Assembly: GCF_036245865.1 (NCBI RefSeq) | Contig: NZ_BTTW01000004.1 | Location: 620,001 to 684,000, forward strand | DNA length: 64,000 nt | Reading direction: 5' to 3' | DNA from: Corallococcus caeni | GTDB taxonomy: Bacteria > Myxococcota > Myxococcia > Myxococcales > Myxococcaceae | Shown here: positions 9,880 to 18,681 of the stretch, piece after piece | How the letters are laid out: every line of letters begins with the position of its first letter | Numbering within the stretch: the stretch's first letter is position 1 | The notes under the pieces: model-generated | Told to the model about the DNA's origin: nothing | The model's input: only the letters and a program-made list of their open reading frames with translations | The model's database searches: none | Made by a program: the position numbers and the translations under genes

Positions 9880-11490
9880 ATGAGCGCCAACGCGAAGTCG
9901 CAGGCCCGGAACCACGCCCAGGACACGCAGCAGGACATGGGGCGGCCGTCGCTGATCCGCCTGGAGGGGGGCCTGGAGCGCTCCCGCTACTCGGACGGGT
10001 GGCGGGCGGGCAAGCCCGCGGAGGACCCGGACAAGGTGAAGAAGTGGGGGCTCATCACCGCGCGGCCCAGCGAGTTCCTCATCCACATGCGCCGCGGGCG
10101 CGTGCGCGAGGTGAGCGGCCAGGGCGCCAGCTGCTTCAAGCTGCCGGGGGACTCGGTGGCCATCGTGCCCACCAGCATCCAGCGGCTCCAGTTCACCGCA
10201 GATCAGGTGACCAGTGAGAAGGTGGGCGTCGCGGTGACGGGCCTGGCGGTGTACCGCATCGCGGATCCGCTGATTGCCTTCCGGATGCTCAACTTCAGCT
10301 ACCCGGAGCGCGCGCAGGAGAAGCTGGCGGAGCTGCTCGGGGAGATGTTCGTGGGCGCGGCCCGGCGCCTGGTGGCGAACCTCTCCGTGGAGGAGTGCCT
10401 CAGCCGGCGCAAGGAGGGCATCGCGGAGGAGCTGATGCGCGAGATCGCCCCCGTGCTCTCCGGGCGGGGCAGGCTGGAGGACCGCACGGACTCCGGCTGG
10501 GGCGTGCTGCTGGACACGATTGAAATCCAGGACGTGCGCGTCCTGTCCTCGGCCGTCTTCGAGCACATGCAGGCCCGCTTCCGCCGCGAACAGGAGCGGC
10601 AGGCGCGCGAGGCGGAGCTGGCCAAGGAGCGCTTCGTGCGGCGCGAGGAGACGGAGGCCGAGCGCGTGCTCAACCTACAGAAGCTCGCCGCGCGCGAGGA
10701 GGTCCGCCAGCGCACCCAGGCCACGGACGAGCAGGCGCGGCTGGAGCAGCTCGCGGTGGAGGCGCGGCTCGCGCAGGCGAAGATGGAGCAGGTGCGCCAG
10801 CAACAGGCGGAGCGCACGTCCGTGGAGCGCGAGGTGGCGCTCGCGAAGCTGACCGCGCAGGAGGAGGTCCGCACGCGGACCCAGGTCCTGAAGGAGCAGG
10901 CCCGCCTGGAGGCGCTGGCCACGGACGCGCGGCTGGAGGAGGCGCGGCTCACCAGCGAACGGCAGCTCGCGTACAACCGCGCCCAGGGGGAATTGGAGCA
11001 GCTGCGCTGGGAGCAGGAGGCGGAGGCCGCCAAGGCGCAGGTGGAGCTGGAGCGGCTGCGCCGTCAGCAGGAGGCGGAGGCCGCGCGTCACGAGGTGCAG
11101 CTCGCCGAGGCCCGGCAGGAGGCCGAGCAGCTGTCCGCCCGGCTCCAGGTGCTGCTGGCGAAGCAGTCCATCGCGGAGGCGGAGACCGGCATCGCGGAGC
11201 TGGAGCTGCGGCGCACCCGGGCGCAGCAGGGGCTGGAGATGGAGCGCGCGAAGGCGCTGCGCGACATCGAGAACTCGGTGAGCCCGGAGGTCATCCAGCT
11301 GACGTTGGCGCGGCAGCTGCCGCAGGTGGCGGCGGCCTTCCAGCAGCAGATGGGCGAGGTGCACGTGACGGCGGTGGATGGAGCGAACCCCTTTGGCTAC
11401 ATCGCCGCCGCCGTGGAGGGCGTGATGGGGCTGGCGCGCTCCGCGGGCCTGAAGGTGCCTGCCTCCCCTGCTCAGGTGCCGGTGGGGTAG
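9880..11490 (+). CDS. SPFH/band-7 domain protein with long coiled coil
   Basis: A 536-residue protein. Residues about 60-220 look like an SPFH (band 7/prohibitin) domain: strand-rich TARPSEFLIHMRRGRV, then VGVAVTGLAVYRIADP and TDSGWGVLLDTIEIQDVRV, which is the typical end of the domain. Residues about 225-470 are a continuous Glu/Arg/Gln/Ala coiled coil with repeats such as LAKERFVRREETEAERV. No clear transmembrane segment is seen, unlike flotillins with an N-terminal hairpin. The start ATG 9880 has GGAGGG 9 nt upstream. It is divergent from the isc operon. Membrane scaffolding is likely but the partner is unknown. Confidence 0.78.
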   Translation: MSANAKSQARNHAQDTQQDMGRPSLIRLEGGLERSRYSDGWRAGKPAEDPDKVKKWGLITARPSEFLIHMRRGRVREVSGQGASCFKLPGDSVAIVPTSIQRLQFTADQVTSEKVGVAVTGLAVYRIADPLIAFRMLNFSYPERAQEKLAELLGEMFVGAARRLVANLSVEECLSRRKEGIAEELMREIAPVLSGRGRLEDRTDSGWGVLLDTIEIQDVRVLSSAVFEHMQARFRREQERQAREAELAKERFVRREETEAERVLNLQKLAAREEVRQRTQATDEQARLEQLAVEARLAQAKMEQVRQQQAERTSVEREVALAKLTAQEEVRTRTQVLKEQARLEALATDARLEEARLTSERQLAYNRAQGELEQLRWEQEAEAAKAQVELERLRRQQEAEAARHEVQLAEARQEAEQLSARLQVLLAKQSIAEAETGIAELELRRTRAQQGLEMERAKALRDIENSVSPEVIQLTLARQLPQVAAAFQQQMGEVHVTAVDGANPFGYIAAAVEGVMGLARSAGLKVPASPAQVPVG

Positions 11491-11523
11491 CCGCGTCCCC
11501 GGCCTCCGCATATAGAAGGACCC

Positions 11524-11543
11524 GCTCCGGAGCCTTCCGGAGC
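11524..11543 (+). terminator. Hairpin between the SPFH gene and dsbD
   Basis: GCTCCGGA (11524-11531) and TCCGGAGC (11536-11543) form a perfect 8-bp stem with a 4-nt loop. There is no U tract, so it may be a weak terminator, an mRNA stem or a protein site. Confidence 0.35.
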
Positions 11544-11569
11544 CGGACGCGCGGAGGCGGAAGGCACGC

Positions 11570-12997
11570 ATGGACACGAAGAAGCTGACGCTGGCGGCGG
11601 TGGTGGCGGGAGTGGCGGTGGCGGTGGTGCCGTGGCTGTTGCCCACGGGGCCGAGCGCCGGGCTGGACGCGGCCCGGTTCCTGGAGTCCGGCAGCCTCGC
11701 GTGGGGCGCGCTGGTGGTGTTCGCCGGCGGCCTGCTCACCGCGATGACGCCGTGCGTGTACCCGCTCATCCCCATCACCGTGTCGGTGTTCGGCGCGCGG
11801 AAGGCGGAGGGGCGGGGCCGCTCGCTGGCGCTGACGTCGTCGTACATCGTGGGCATGGGCGTGGTGTTCAGCGCGCTGGGCATCCTGGCGGCGAAGACGG
11901 GCCAGGCCTTCGGCTCCATGCTGGGCAGCCCCCCCGTGGTGATGGGGCTGGCGCTGTTCCTGCTGCTGCTGGCCTCGTCGATGTTCGGCGCGTTCGAATT
12001 GGCGCTGCCGTCATCCATGCAGACGAAGTTGAGCAACGTGGGCGGCGCGGGCCTGGCGGGCGCGTTCGTGATGGGCAGCGTGTCCGGGTTCCTGGCGGCG
12101 CCGTGCACGGGGCCGGTGCTCACGGGCCTCCTGGCCTTCGTGGCGAAGTCCGCCAACACGACGCTGGGCGCGACGCTGCTGTTCATCTACGCGCTGGGCA
12201 TCGGCGTGCCGTTCTTCCTCATCGGCGTGTTCACCGTGCGCCTGCCACGCGGCGGCGTGTGGATGGAGTGGGTGAAGAGCGTGCTGGGCATCATGCTGGT
12301 GGCGCTCGCGTTCTCGTACCTGAAGGACGCGTTCCCCTGGGCGCGCGACACCGTGAAGGCGCTGGGCGCGCAGGTGGGGCAGGTGCCCGGCGCGGTGGTG
12401 GCCGCGGTGCTGGTGACGGTGGGCGTCCTGGTGGGCGCGGTGCACCGCTCGTTCAAGGAGGGGCCGCGCGAGTTCGGCTTCAAGGCGCTGGGTGTGGCGC
12501 TGGTGGTGGGCGCGCTGGTGGTGCGCGGCGGCGCGCTGGACGCACGGCCCACGGGTGAGCTGTGGGTGCGCCTGGGGCTGCAGGAGCACCCGGTGGCGCC
12601 GTCCTGGCAGTGGCACCACGTGATGCCGGCGAAGACGGCGACGTTCGACGCGAGCCAGTTCGAGCAGGTGCTCGCGGCGGCGAAGAAGGAGGGCCGTCCG
12701 GTGCTCATCGACTTCTTCGCGGACTGGTGCGCGGCCTGCAAGGAGCTGGACCGGCTGACGTACCCGTCCTCGGAGGTCATCTCCCAGGCGCAGGACAGCC
12801 GCTTCCTCACCATCAAGATCGACGCGACGAACAGCGAGGACCACCTGGACGCGCTGATGGAGAAGCTGGGCGTGGAGGGCCTGCCCACGGTGGCCTTCGT
12901 GAACCCGGACGGCACGGTGCTGACGAAGCCGCGCGTGACGGGCTTCCTGGAGCCCGTGCCCTTCGCGGCGGAGATGCAGAAGGTGGTCCTCCAGTAG
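11570..12997 (+). CDS. dsbD: Short DsbD: membrane thiol-disulfide interchange protein with C-terminal thioredoxin domain
   Basis: A 475-residue inner-membrane protein that passes electrons from cytoplasmic thioredoxin to the periplasm. The eight-helix DsbD/CcdA core includes LLTAMTPCVYPLIPITV and LAAPCTGPVLTGLL, holding the two membrane cysteines. The C-terminal domain (from about residue 350) is thioredoxin-like with DFFADWCAACKELD. The N-terminal periplasmic alpha domain of E. coli DsbD is absent, so the final acceptors must contact the C-terminal domain directly. The first 20 residues are a membrane-inserted signal. It faces the DTW-domain gene, with only 13 nt between the stops. Confidence 0.88.
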   Translation: MDTKKLTLAAVVAGVAVAVVPWLLPTGPSAGLDAARFLESGSLAWGALVVFAGGLLTAMTPCVYPLIPITVSVFGARKAEGRGRSLALTSSYIVGMGVVFSALGILAAKTGQAFGSMLGSPPVVMGLALFLLLLASSMFGAFELALPSSMQTKLSNVGGAGLAGAFVMGSVSGFLAAPCTGPVLTGLLAFVAKSANTTLGATLLFIYALGIGVPFFLIGVFTVRLPRGGVWMEWVKSVLGIMLVALAFSYLKDAFPWARDTVKALGAQVGQVPGAVVAAVLVTVGVLVGAVHRSFKEGPREFGFKALGVALVVGALVVRGGALDARPTGELWVRLGLQEHPVAPSWQWHHVMPAKTATFDASQFEQVLAAAKKEGRPVLIDFFADWCAACKELDRLTYPSSEVISQAQDSRFLTIKIDATNSEDHLDALMEKLGVEGLPTVAFVNPDGTVLTKPRVTGFLEPVPFAAEMQKVVLQ

Positions 12998-13010
12998 GGG
13001 CCACCGCCCG

Positions 13011-13601
13011 CTAGAGGTAGTTCTCCCAGCCCAGCCGGCCCCGGCTCGCGAGCACCCGCTCGATCATCAGCTCGTGCAGCGTGAGGAGCGGCTTCGCCAG
13101 GTCCTCTCCCTCCAGCCGCGCGAGCGCGCCGGCCATGGCCTCCAGCGTGGACATCCCGTCCGGGTGCGGCGGCTTGCGCAGCCGGCGCGTGTCCGGCGCG
13201 GGCGGCGGCAGCCTCAGGCCCGGCAGCCGGCGCAGGGCGGGGACGCGCTGCACCATGCGCCGCGCCTGCGCCCAGCTCCCGTCGATGACGACCAGCCGCT
13301 TCGGCGGTGGCCCTTCCGCCTCCGGCGCGTCGGGGAACAGGAGCCACGTGTCCGGCGTGTCCAGCACCGACGCGTCGAAGGGCGCCCCGGGCGCGCCATA
13401 GGAGACGATGTGGCAGCGGGGCAGCGCCAGCGCCGCGATGCGCGCCGTGTTGGTGCTCTTCTGCGACTCCTTGTTGTGCCGGATGATCAGCAGCTCCGTG
13501 CGCGTGGGGATGACGGGCACGTCCGCGCACAGGCACAGGGCCGTGGGCAGGTAGCACCGCTCGCAGCGGCCGGACAGGTCCTCCGGGGTGCTGGACCTCA
13601 T
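13011..13601 (-). CDS. DTW-domain tRNA-uridine aminocarboxypropyltransferase (TapT-like)
   Basis: A 196-residue protein of the TDD/DTW family, whose bacterial members add 3-amino-3-carboxypropyl to uridine 47 of tRNA using S-adenosylmethionine. The N-terminal Cys-rich part (GRCERCYLPTALCLC) and TELLIIRHNKESQKSTNT are conserved family features. The name-giving DTW is replaced by DGSW (VVIDGSWAQARRM), a common variant. It overlaps the upstream gene by ATGA, so the two are likely made together. Confidence 0.85.
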   Translation of the reverse strand: MRSSTPEDLSGRCERCYLPTALCLCADVPVIPTRTELLIIRHNKESQKSTNTARIAALALPRCHIVSYGAPGAPFDASVLDTPDTWLLFPDAPEAEGPPPKRLVVIDGSWAQARRMVQRVPALRRLPGLRLPPPAPDTRRLRKPPHPDGMSTLEAMAGALARLEGEDLAKPLLTLHELMIERVLASRGRLGWENYL

Positions 13602-14155
13602 TTCGCCGCGGTGCGGTAGCGCTCCATCAGGGTCCGCGCCTCGCGCAGCTTCTCCTCGACGAAGCGGTCATCCGCGTCCGGCTCGTATTCGGCGTCCGGC
13701 GGATCCAACTGGAAGAGGGCGGACAGGCTCGCGGGGGCGACCTCCAGCCACTCGGACGTGCGGGTGAGCGCGGCCTGCCGGCGCCCGGCGAAGGTCTCCG
13801 GCCCGTCCTCCGGGCCGCAGCGGCAGATGCGCGCGGAGTCCCCGGACACGTCCACGTAGAGCCCCAGCACCTCCGCGTCCACCTCCGCCGCCAGGGCGCA
13901 GGTGGCCTCGCTGACGTAGGCCGCCATGGCCTGCGCCGCGGAGCGCTCCGTCAGCGAACGCACCAGGTAGACCTGCCACCCGGCCTCCGTGAGCGCCCCG
14001 GCCTCGCTCAGCGGGGCCAGCTCCGCCGGAGGCGCCTGGATGCGCGACAACAGCCGGCGCACGGGCACCTCCAGCCGCTCGAGCCGGGCGTTGGACGCGG
14101 GGCAGAAGAAGACCACGCGGTACTCTCGGCTGTCGGCGGCGGTTTCCATGGGCAT
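13598..14155 (-). CDS. Uncharacterised protein upstream of the DTW gene
   Basis: A 185-residue cytoplasmic-looking protein that I do not recognise. It begins MPMETAADSREYRVVFFCP and has mixed alpha/beta character with an acidic C-terminal tail (PPDAEYEPDADDRFVEEKLREA) that is probably helical. Cysteines are in ICRCGPED. The start is uncertain: ATG 14155 or ATG 14149, neither with a good Shine-Dalgarno. Its stop overlaps the start of the DTW-domain gene, which suggests a related task in RNA modification, but this is context only. Confidence 0.55.
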   Translation of the reverse strand: MPMETAADSREYRVVFFCPASNARLERLEVPVRRLLSRIQAPPAELAPLSEAGALTEAGWQVYLVRSLTERSAAQAMAAYVSEATCALAAEVDAEVLGLYVDVSGDSARICRCGPEDGPETFAGRRQAALTRTSEWLEVAPASLSALFQLDPPDAEYEPDADDRFVEEKLREARTLMERYRTAAK

Positions 14156-14574
14156 ACGGCGTGGCCCAAGAGGACCAAAGGACTCCCCAGGCATGCAAGG
14201 GGGGAGTTTCGCTCCGGGACGCTTCCCCGGGCGCCCGGGAGGCCTCCTCCGGGCCCGGAACGCGACCCGGCGGCCGGTATCCCCCCACCTGACGCACCAG
14301 GAGGGCCCGCCTCGCGACGCCTGCCCCGTGCCCTCATGACGCATCCCCGTGTTCACGAAAACGCCCCGGCCGCCTCCCACCGCTGGGGCATGCTGCGCCC
14401 CATTTTCCACGCCTTTTCCCCGCCTGGGCGGGGCACGCCCCACCCGGAGGCACGACACACCCATGGAGAGGAATTGAAACGGGGAGTGCCGGGATGTCTG
14501 TCTATTCCATGCAAGGAATTGGCGTCTGCTTGAAGTGTTCCAGCCGCACTGGTCGCCGTGCTGCGGGAAGAATC

Positions 14575-14591
14575 GCGACAGCGTTTGTCGC
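14575..14591. repeat. Inverted repeat upstream of the ECF sigma gene
   Basis: GCGACA-GCGTT-TGTCGC is a perfect 6-bp-arm inverted repeat 60 nt before the sigma factor start. It lies in the 496-bp gap 14156-14651 between divergent genes, which otherwise holds only short GC-rich hairpins and no convincing coding frame. It may be an operator. Confidence 0.4.
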
Positions 14592-14651
14592 ATCCGTGAG
14601 AAAAAAAGAATCCGGCCCTTGGCGTTCTCTGGAGGGAAGGGAGGCGGTCGC

Positions 14652-15233
14652 ATGGTGCCAGGGAGGGAGGAGCCGCCAGTCCGGGAGGGCTCTGGAGGGG
14701 AGTTCGCCGCATTCGCGATCCGCCATCAGCCGGTGCTGGTCGCCATCGCGCGCAATGTCTGTGGCAGGAGTGCCAGTGATTGCGACGACCTGGTGCAGGA
14801 CGTGCTCTTGCGCGCGCTGCTGCAATGGGAGCGGCTCAAGCGGTGGCCGGAGCCCGCGCGCCGCGCGTGGCTGGTGCGCGTGCTGCACAACCGGTTCCTG
14901 GACCAGTGCCGCCGCCAGGGCGCGGAGACGGACCGCCGGGTGGACCTGCACAACGTGCACATGCTCTTCGAGGATCCGGAGGACGCGCCGGAGCCCGAGC
15001 AGTGGGAATGCGTCACGGAGGACGAGCTGCGCCAGGCCGTGGCGCGGCTCAACGAGAAGCTGCGCCAGGCGTTCGAACTGCATGCGCGGGGCCTGCGCCA
15101 CGCGGAGATCGCCCGGCGGATGAACACCCCCAGCGCGGGAACGGTGGGCACGTGGCTCTTCCACGCCCGCCGCCGCCTCAAGGCCATGCTCCACGACACC
15201 GCGGAACGCCGCCGCCAGGAGAGGGAACGATGA
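14652..15233 (+). CDS. ECF-type RNA polymerase sigma factor
   Basis: A 193-residue sigma70-family protein with regions 2 and 4 only. Region 2 runs through FAIRHQPVLVAIARNV, CDDLVQDVLLRAL and AWLVRVLHNRFLDQCRR; region 4 is RLNEKLRQAFELHARGLRHAEIARRM with the recognition helix and LFHARRRLKAML. ATG 14652 is preceded by GGGAGG. Its stop overlaps the next start (ATGA), and the next two genes encode zf-HC2 proteins, the usual anti-sigma arrangement. Its target promoters are not evident here. Confidence 0.88.
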   Translation: MVPGREEPPVREGSGGEFAAFAIRHQPVLVAIARNVCGRSASDCDDLVQDVLLRALLQWERLKRWPEPARRAWLVRVLHNRFLDQCRRQGAETDRRVDLHNVHMLFEDPEDAPEPEQWECVTEDELRQAVARLNEKLRQAFELHARGLRHAEIARRMNTPSAGTVGTWLFHARRRLKAMLHDTAERRRQERER

Positions 15234-15703
15234 GCACCGCGTGTGAGGACCTCCAGCCCTTCCTGGATGGAAGCCTGTCCGCCGACGACCAGCGCCGCGT
15301 CCGCGGCCACCTGGCCGGCTGTGACGTCTGCGCCCGGCGCTTCCACGACCTCCTGCAGCTGGAGATGCTCGCGCGGCTGGCGCTGGAGGACGCGGCGGAG
15401 AGCGAGCGCTGGGTGTCCGCCCGTCAGGCCCGCGAGACGCTGCCCGGGTCCTGGGACGACGCCGTGCCGGAGCGCTGGCCGGGGGACGTGCTCGCCACGG
15501 AGGTGCCCCCTCCGCCCGAGCGAGAGGGCCGCGCGTGGCACCAGGGCGCGCGCCGCTTCCGCCGCCGCTGCCCGGGGTGCGCCAACTGCTGCCCCTGGTT
15601 CTCGAAGACGGAGGCCGTGGAGGCCGTCAGCGCGCCGCGTCTCCCGTGCCCGCGCTCCAGCCGCTCCGGTGGGACGCTGCTGCGCCCCCGCTCGCGGCGC
15701 TGA
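15230..15703 (+). CDS. zf-HC2 protein, probable anti-sigma factor
   Basis: A 157-residue protein whose first 60 residues form an anti-sigma zinc finger, H-x3-C-x2-C in GHLAGCDVCARRFHDLLQLEML. No membrane segment follows, so it would be a soluble anti-sigma. The end is odd: RRFRRRCPGCANCCPWFSK and then an Arg/Ser-rich tail. Codon third positions stay G/C-rich to the stop, which supports the frame, but another frame of this stretch stays open to 15852, where it meets the next gene as TGATG. A frameshift, or a short leader peptide at 15829-15852, is therefore possible. Confidence 0.65.
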   Translation: MSTACEDLQPFLDGSLSADDQRRVRGHLAGCDVCARRFHDLLQLEMLARLALEDAAESERWVSARQARETLPGSWDDAVPERWPGDVLATEVPPPPEREGRAWHQGARRFRRRCPGCANCCPWFSKTEAVEAVSAPRLPCPRSSRSGGTLLRPRSRR

Positions 15704-15851
15704 GGAAGGGCTCCGGCCGCCTGCTCCTCCCTGGGGGGCAGGCAGGGGAGCTGGCGCCGGGACGCTGGGAGCGGAATCCACCAAGGATTGCTTCCGCTCG
15801 CGTTTCGCAAGGGACGGGAGGCGGCCGCGTGACTCCGGGCCCTGACGCTTG

Positions 15852-16700
15852 ATGGATCTCTGGTGCAAGAAGCTCTACCGGTTCCTGGATGGGGAACTGG
15901 AGTCGGGGGACGAGGAGCACTTCCGGCTCCATCTGGCCCTCTGCCGCGCGTGCGCCAGCGGGCTGCATGATGCCATGCAACTGGAGATGCTCAGCGTCCA
16001 GGCCCTGTGTGGAGCGGTGGCCCACAACGACGCGCCGCCCCCGCCGTCCTCCGTCCGCGCGCCGTTCCGCCTCACCCTCCCGCGCGGCCGGTGGCGGCAG
16101 GCGCTGGGGGCGGTGCTGGCCATGGGGCTGGGGGCGTTCGCCGCGTTCATGACGGGGGACGGCTTCCGGCCGAAGGACGCGTGGCGGGCGGATGCGTCCG
16201 CGCGGGGGCTGGAAGCGCGCATCGCGTACCCGGCCGCGGACCGCTACCTCCCCTACGTTCCCGTCCGGACGGGCGCGGGGGACCCGGCGGAGCTCGCGGC
16301 CGAGCCTCCGGTGCCCCTGCGGACCCTGGCCGCGCTGGAGGAGCGGGGGGACCTGCACGGCATCGCGGCGGCCTACCTCGTGCGTGGCGAATTGCGTCAG
16401 GCCTCGGACTTCCTGTCGCGCAGCGCGCCCTCCGTGGACCGGGACAACGACCGGGCCGTGGTGGCGATGGCGGCGGGGGACTTCCGGGGCGCCCTGGACC
16501 TGCTCGAAGGCGTGCTGCGTCAGGCCCCGGACCATCCCCAGGCCCTGTGGAACCGGGCGCTGGCGCTCCGGGCCATGGGGCTCCCGCTCCAGGCTGCGGA
16601 AGCCTTCGAGGCGGTGGCCCGCCGGGGGGAGCCGGGGTGGAGCGAGGAGGCCGGAATCCGGGCCCGCGCGCTGCGGCAGGGGGGACACTTCCTGAAATAA
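15852..16700 (+). CDS. Membrane-anchored zf-HC2 protein with C-terminal TPR-like helices
   Basis: A 282-residue protein. Residues 1-50 repeat the zinc-finger layout of the previous gene (FLDGELESGDEEHFRLHLALCRAC, seen in parts as H-x3-C-x2-C) and even share the LQLEML/MQLEML helix, so the two are paralogous. A single membrane segment lies near residues 80-100 (GAVLAMGLGAFAAFM). The outer part from about residue 150 looks like TPR helices (LLEGVLRQAPDHPQALWNRALALRAMG). This is the architecture of a transmembrane anti-sigma factor with a sensing or assembly domain outside. ATG 15852 overlaps a TGA as TGATG. Confidence 0.72.
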   Translation: MDLWCKKLYRFLDGELESGDEEHFRLHLALCRACASGLHDAMQLEMLSVQALCGAVAHNDAPPPPSSVRAPFRLTLPRGRWRQALGAVLAMGLGAFAAFMTGDGFRPKDAWRADASARGLEARIAYPAADRYLPYVPVRTGAGDPAELAAEPPVPLRTLAALEERGDLHGIAAAYLVRGELRQASDFLSRSAPSVDRDNDRAVVAMAAGDFRGALDLLEGVLRQAPDHPQALWNRALALRAMGLPLQAAEAFEAVARRGEPGWSEEAGIRARALRQGGHFLK

Positions 16701-16807
16701 ATGAAGCCGGCGCGACCCAAGGTTTTTCGCGGTCGGCGTCTAATTATCGGGACGCGGCGTGGCGGCGGCGTGGATGGACAGGAGACACCGCAACCCGGGG
16801 GGAAGCG

Positions 16808-17026
16808 ATGTACCGCATCGAAGCGTGGAGCCAGGGGGACGGCGCGATGTGGGCGCCCGGTTCCAACGGGGGCGCGGTCGTGCGGCCGGAGGACGAGGCC
16901 CGGGAGCCCAGGGGATACCGGGTCGACGAGGAAGAGGGGGACGGGGAAGAGGCCTCCCGGCACGAAGGGGAGGAATCGCTCTTCGATTTCGATGAAAGCG
17001 GCCTGGACGGGGTCGCTAGCTACTGA
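16808..17026 (+). CDS. Small acidic protein of unknown function
   Basis: A 72-residue frame starting MYRIEAWSQGDGAMWAPG, with a very acidic second half (VDEEEGDGEEASRHEGEE) ending in DFDESGLDGVASY. GGGGGGAA precedes the ATG. Codon third positions are strongly G/C. No domain is recognised. It follows the sigma/zf-HC2 genes by about 100 nt. The 286 nt after it (17027-17312) contain no other gene that I can support. Confidence 0.45.
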   Translation: MYRIEAWSQGDGAMWAPGSNGGAVVRPEDEAREPRGYRVDEEEGDGEEASRHEGEESLFDFDESGLDGVASY

Positions 17027-17312
17027 CGTTACGGCGCGCGCGGTTGGATGTCCGCGCTCCACGCGGCCTTCGGGGGAGGGCCGCCGCTTCCAGTGGATCC
17101 GCCGGCCGAGAGGCCTGACGGATTCCAGGTGTCCCGGACCGGGGGGGACGGGACCCGGAAGCGTGCTGGAGCGAGGCCATCCGAGCGGGTGAGCAGGTGG
17201 GATGCGCCCCAGGCCCTCCGCGCCCGGAACCCAAGAGGTTCCGGGGCGGGGGGCTTCGGTTTTCCGGGCGCGCTACGCTGCTCCGCCTTCTTCCCGACCT
17301 GGAGTTCCCGAC

Positions 17313-18662
17313 ATGAAGCGTTGGCGTGGAGTCCTTCTGCCCGCCCTGAGCCTGGGCTGCCTGGTGGCGTGTGCCACCGCGCCCGTGCGCGACACCGCCG
17401 TCCCCGCGTCCTCGCCCGTGCCTCCGCCGTCCCGGGAGCGGGCCCTGCGCGAGTCCTGGCTGAAGGAGCGGCACGGCCTGCTGCTGGACATGATGCGCCG
17501 GCACGGCGTGGGCATGTGGGTGGTGGTCAACGAGGAGTTCCACGATGATCCGCTGACGGCCTGGGTCGCGCCGCCCCTGCCCTACGCGGGCAACCGCGAC
17601 GTGTTCGTCTTCGTGGACGCGGGCGACGCGGGGCTCCAGAAGGTCGCCTTGACGGGCTACGCCACGGAGGCCGTGACGCGCTTCTTCACCTCGCCCGCGG
17701 TGGAGCGCAAGCAGGCGGAGGCGCTCGCGGAGCTGGACGCGCGCTACCACCCGCGCACCATCGCGCTCGCCATGGACGGCCGGCGCGGCGTGACGCGCGG
17801 CCTGACCCACGACAGCTACAAGTGGCTGGTGGAGGCGCTCGGGCCCACGGCGGAGGCGCGCTTCGTGAGCGCGGCGCCGCTCATCGAGGAGTACCTGGAC
17901 ACGCGGCTGCCCGGCGAGTTCGCGCCCTACCGCGACCTGGTGGTGCTGACGGAGTCGCTGGTGAAGCGGGCGCTCTCCAACGAGGTGGTGGTGCCCGGCA
18001 AGACGACGGTGGGGGAGGTGCGCCGCTGGCTCTACGACGCGCTGTTCGAGGCGCGCGTGGGCACGTGGTTCCAGCCGGACCTGCGCGTGCAACGGCAGGG
18101 CATGAAGGACGGCTTCTCCCGAGGCTTCCTGGCGGTCGCGGACGAGGCGGTGGTCATCCAGCGTGGGGACCTCCTGCACGTGGACTTCGGCGTCACGGCG
18201 CTGGGGCTGAACACGGACTGGCAGAAGATGGCCTACGTGCTGAAGGACGGCGAGAAGGACGCGCCGGAGGGGCTGAAGCGCGCGCTGGCGAACACGCAGA
18301 CGCTGCAGGACGCGCTGATGCTGCGGGCGTCGCGGCCGGGACGCTCGTCCGCGGACGTCTATGACGCGACGATGGCGGAGATGAAGGAGCGGGGCATCGA
18401 AGCGAAGGTCTACAGCCATCCGCTGGGCGCGCAGGGCCATGCGCTGGGCGCCGCCATCGACTTCCGCGCGGCGTCGCGGCAGGAGGCGCCCCGGGTGCTG
18501 CGCAAGGGCTCGTACCTCGCCGTCGAGCTCAGCACCACCACCGCCGTGCCGGAGTGGGGCGGGCAGCAGGTGGCGGTGATGCAGGAAGATCCGGCGTACC
18601 TGACGGACGAGGGCTGGCGCTTCTTCGTGCCGCGCCAGGACGCCTTCTATCTCATCCACTGA
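17313..18662 (+). CDS. M24 (Xaa-Pro dipeptidase-like) metallopeptidase lipoprotein
   Basis: A 449-residue predicted lipoprotein with a lipobox LVAC (Cys20). The C-terminal half has the pita-bread fold: metal ligands D-x10-D in [15 protein letters not shown], His in [10 protein letters not shown], Glu in LAVELSTT and a last Glu in [10 protein letters not shown]. The N-terminal half is the creatinase-like domain. M24 enzymes cleave Xaa-Pro or N-terminal residues; export to the envelope fits a predatory or scavenging lifestyle. The start is the first ATG, 17313, followed by a clear signal sequence. Confidence 0.85.
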   Translation: MKRWRGVLLPALSLGCLVACATAPVRDTAVPASSPVPPPSRERALRESWLKERHGLLLDMMRRHGVGMWVVVNEEFHDDPLTAWVAPPLPYAGNRDVFVFVDAGDAGLQKVALTGYATEAVTRFFTSPAVERKQAEALAELDARYHPRTIALAMDGRRGVTRGLTHDSYKWLVEALGPTAEARFVSAAPLIEEYLDTRLPGEFAPYRDLVVLTESLVKRALSNEVVVPGKTTVGEVRRWLYDALFEARVGTWFQPDLRVQRQGMKDGFSRGFLAVADEAVVIQRGDLLHVDFGVTALGLNTDWQKMAYVLKDGEKDAPEGLKRALANTQTLQDALMLRASRPGRSSADVYDATMAEMKERGIEAKVYSHPLGAQGHALGAAIDFRAASRQEAPRVLRKGSYLAVELSTTTAVPEWGGQQVAVMQEDPAYLTDEGWRFFVPRQDAFYLIH

Positions 18663-18681
18663 CGACACGAAGGGAGCGGAC

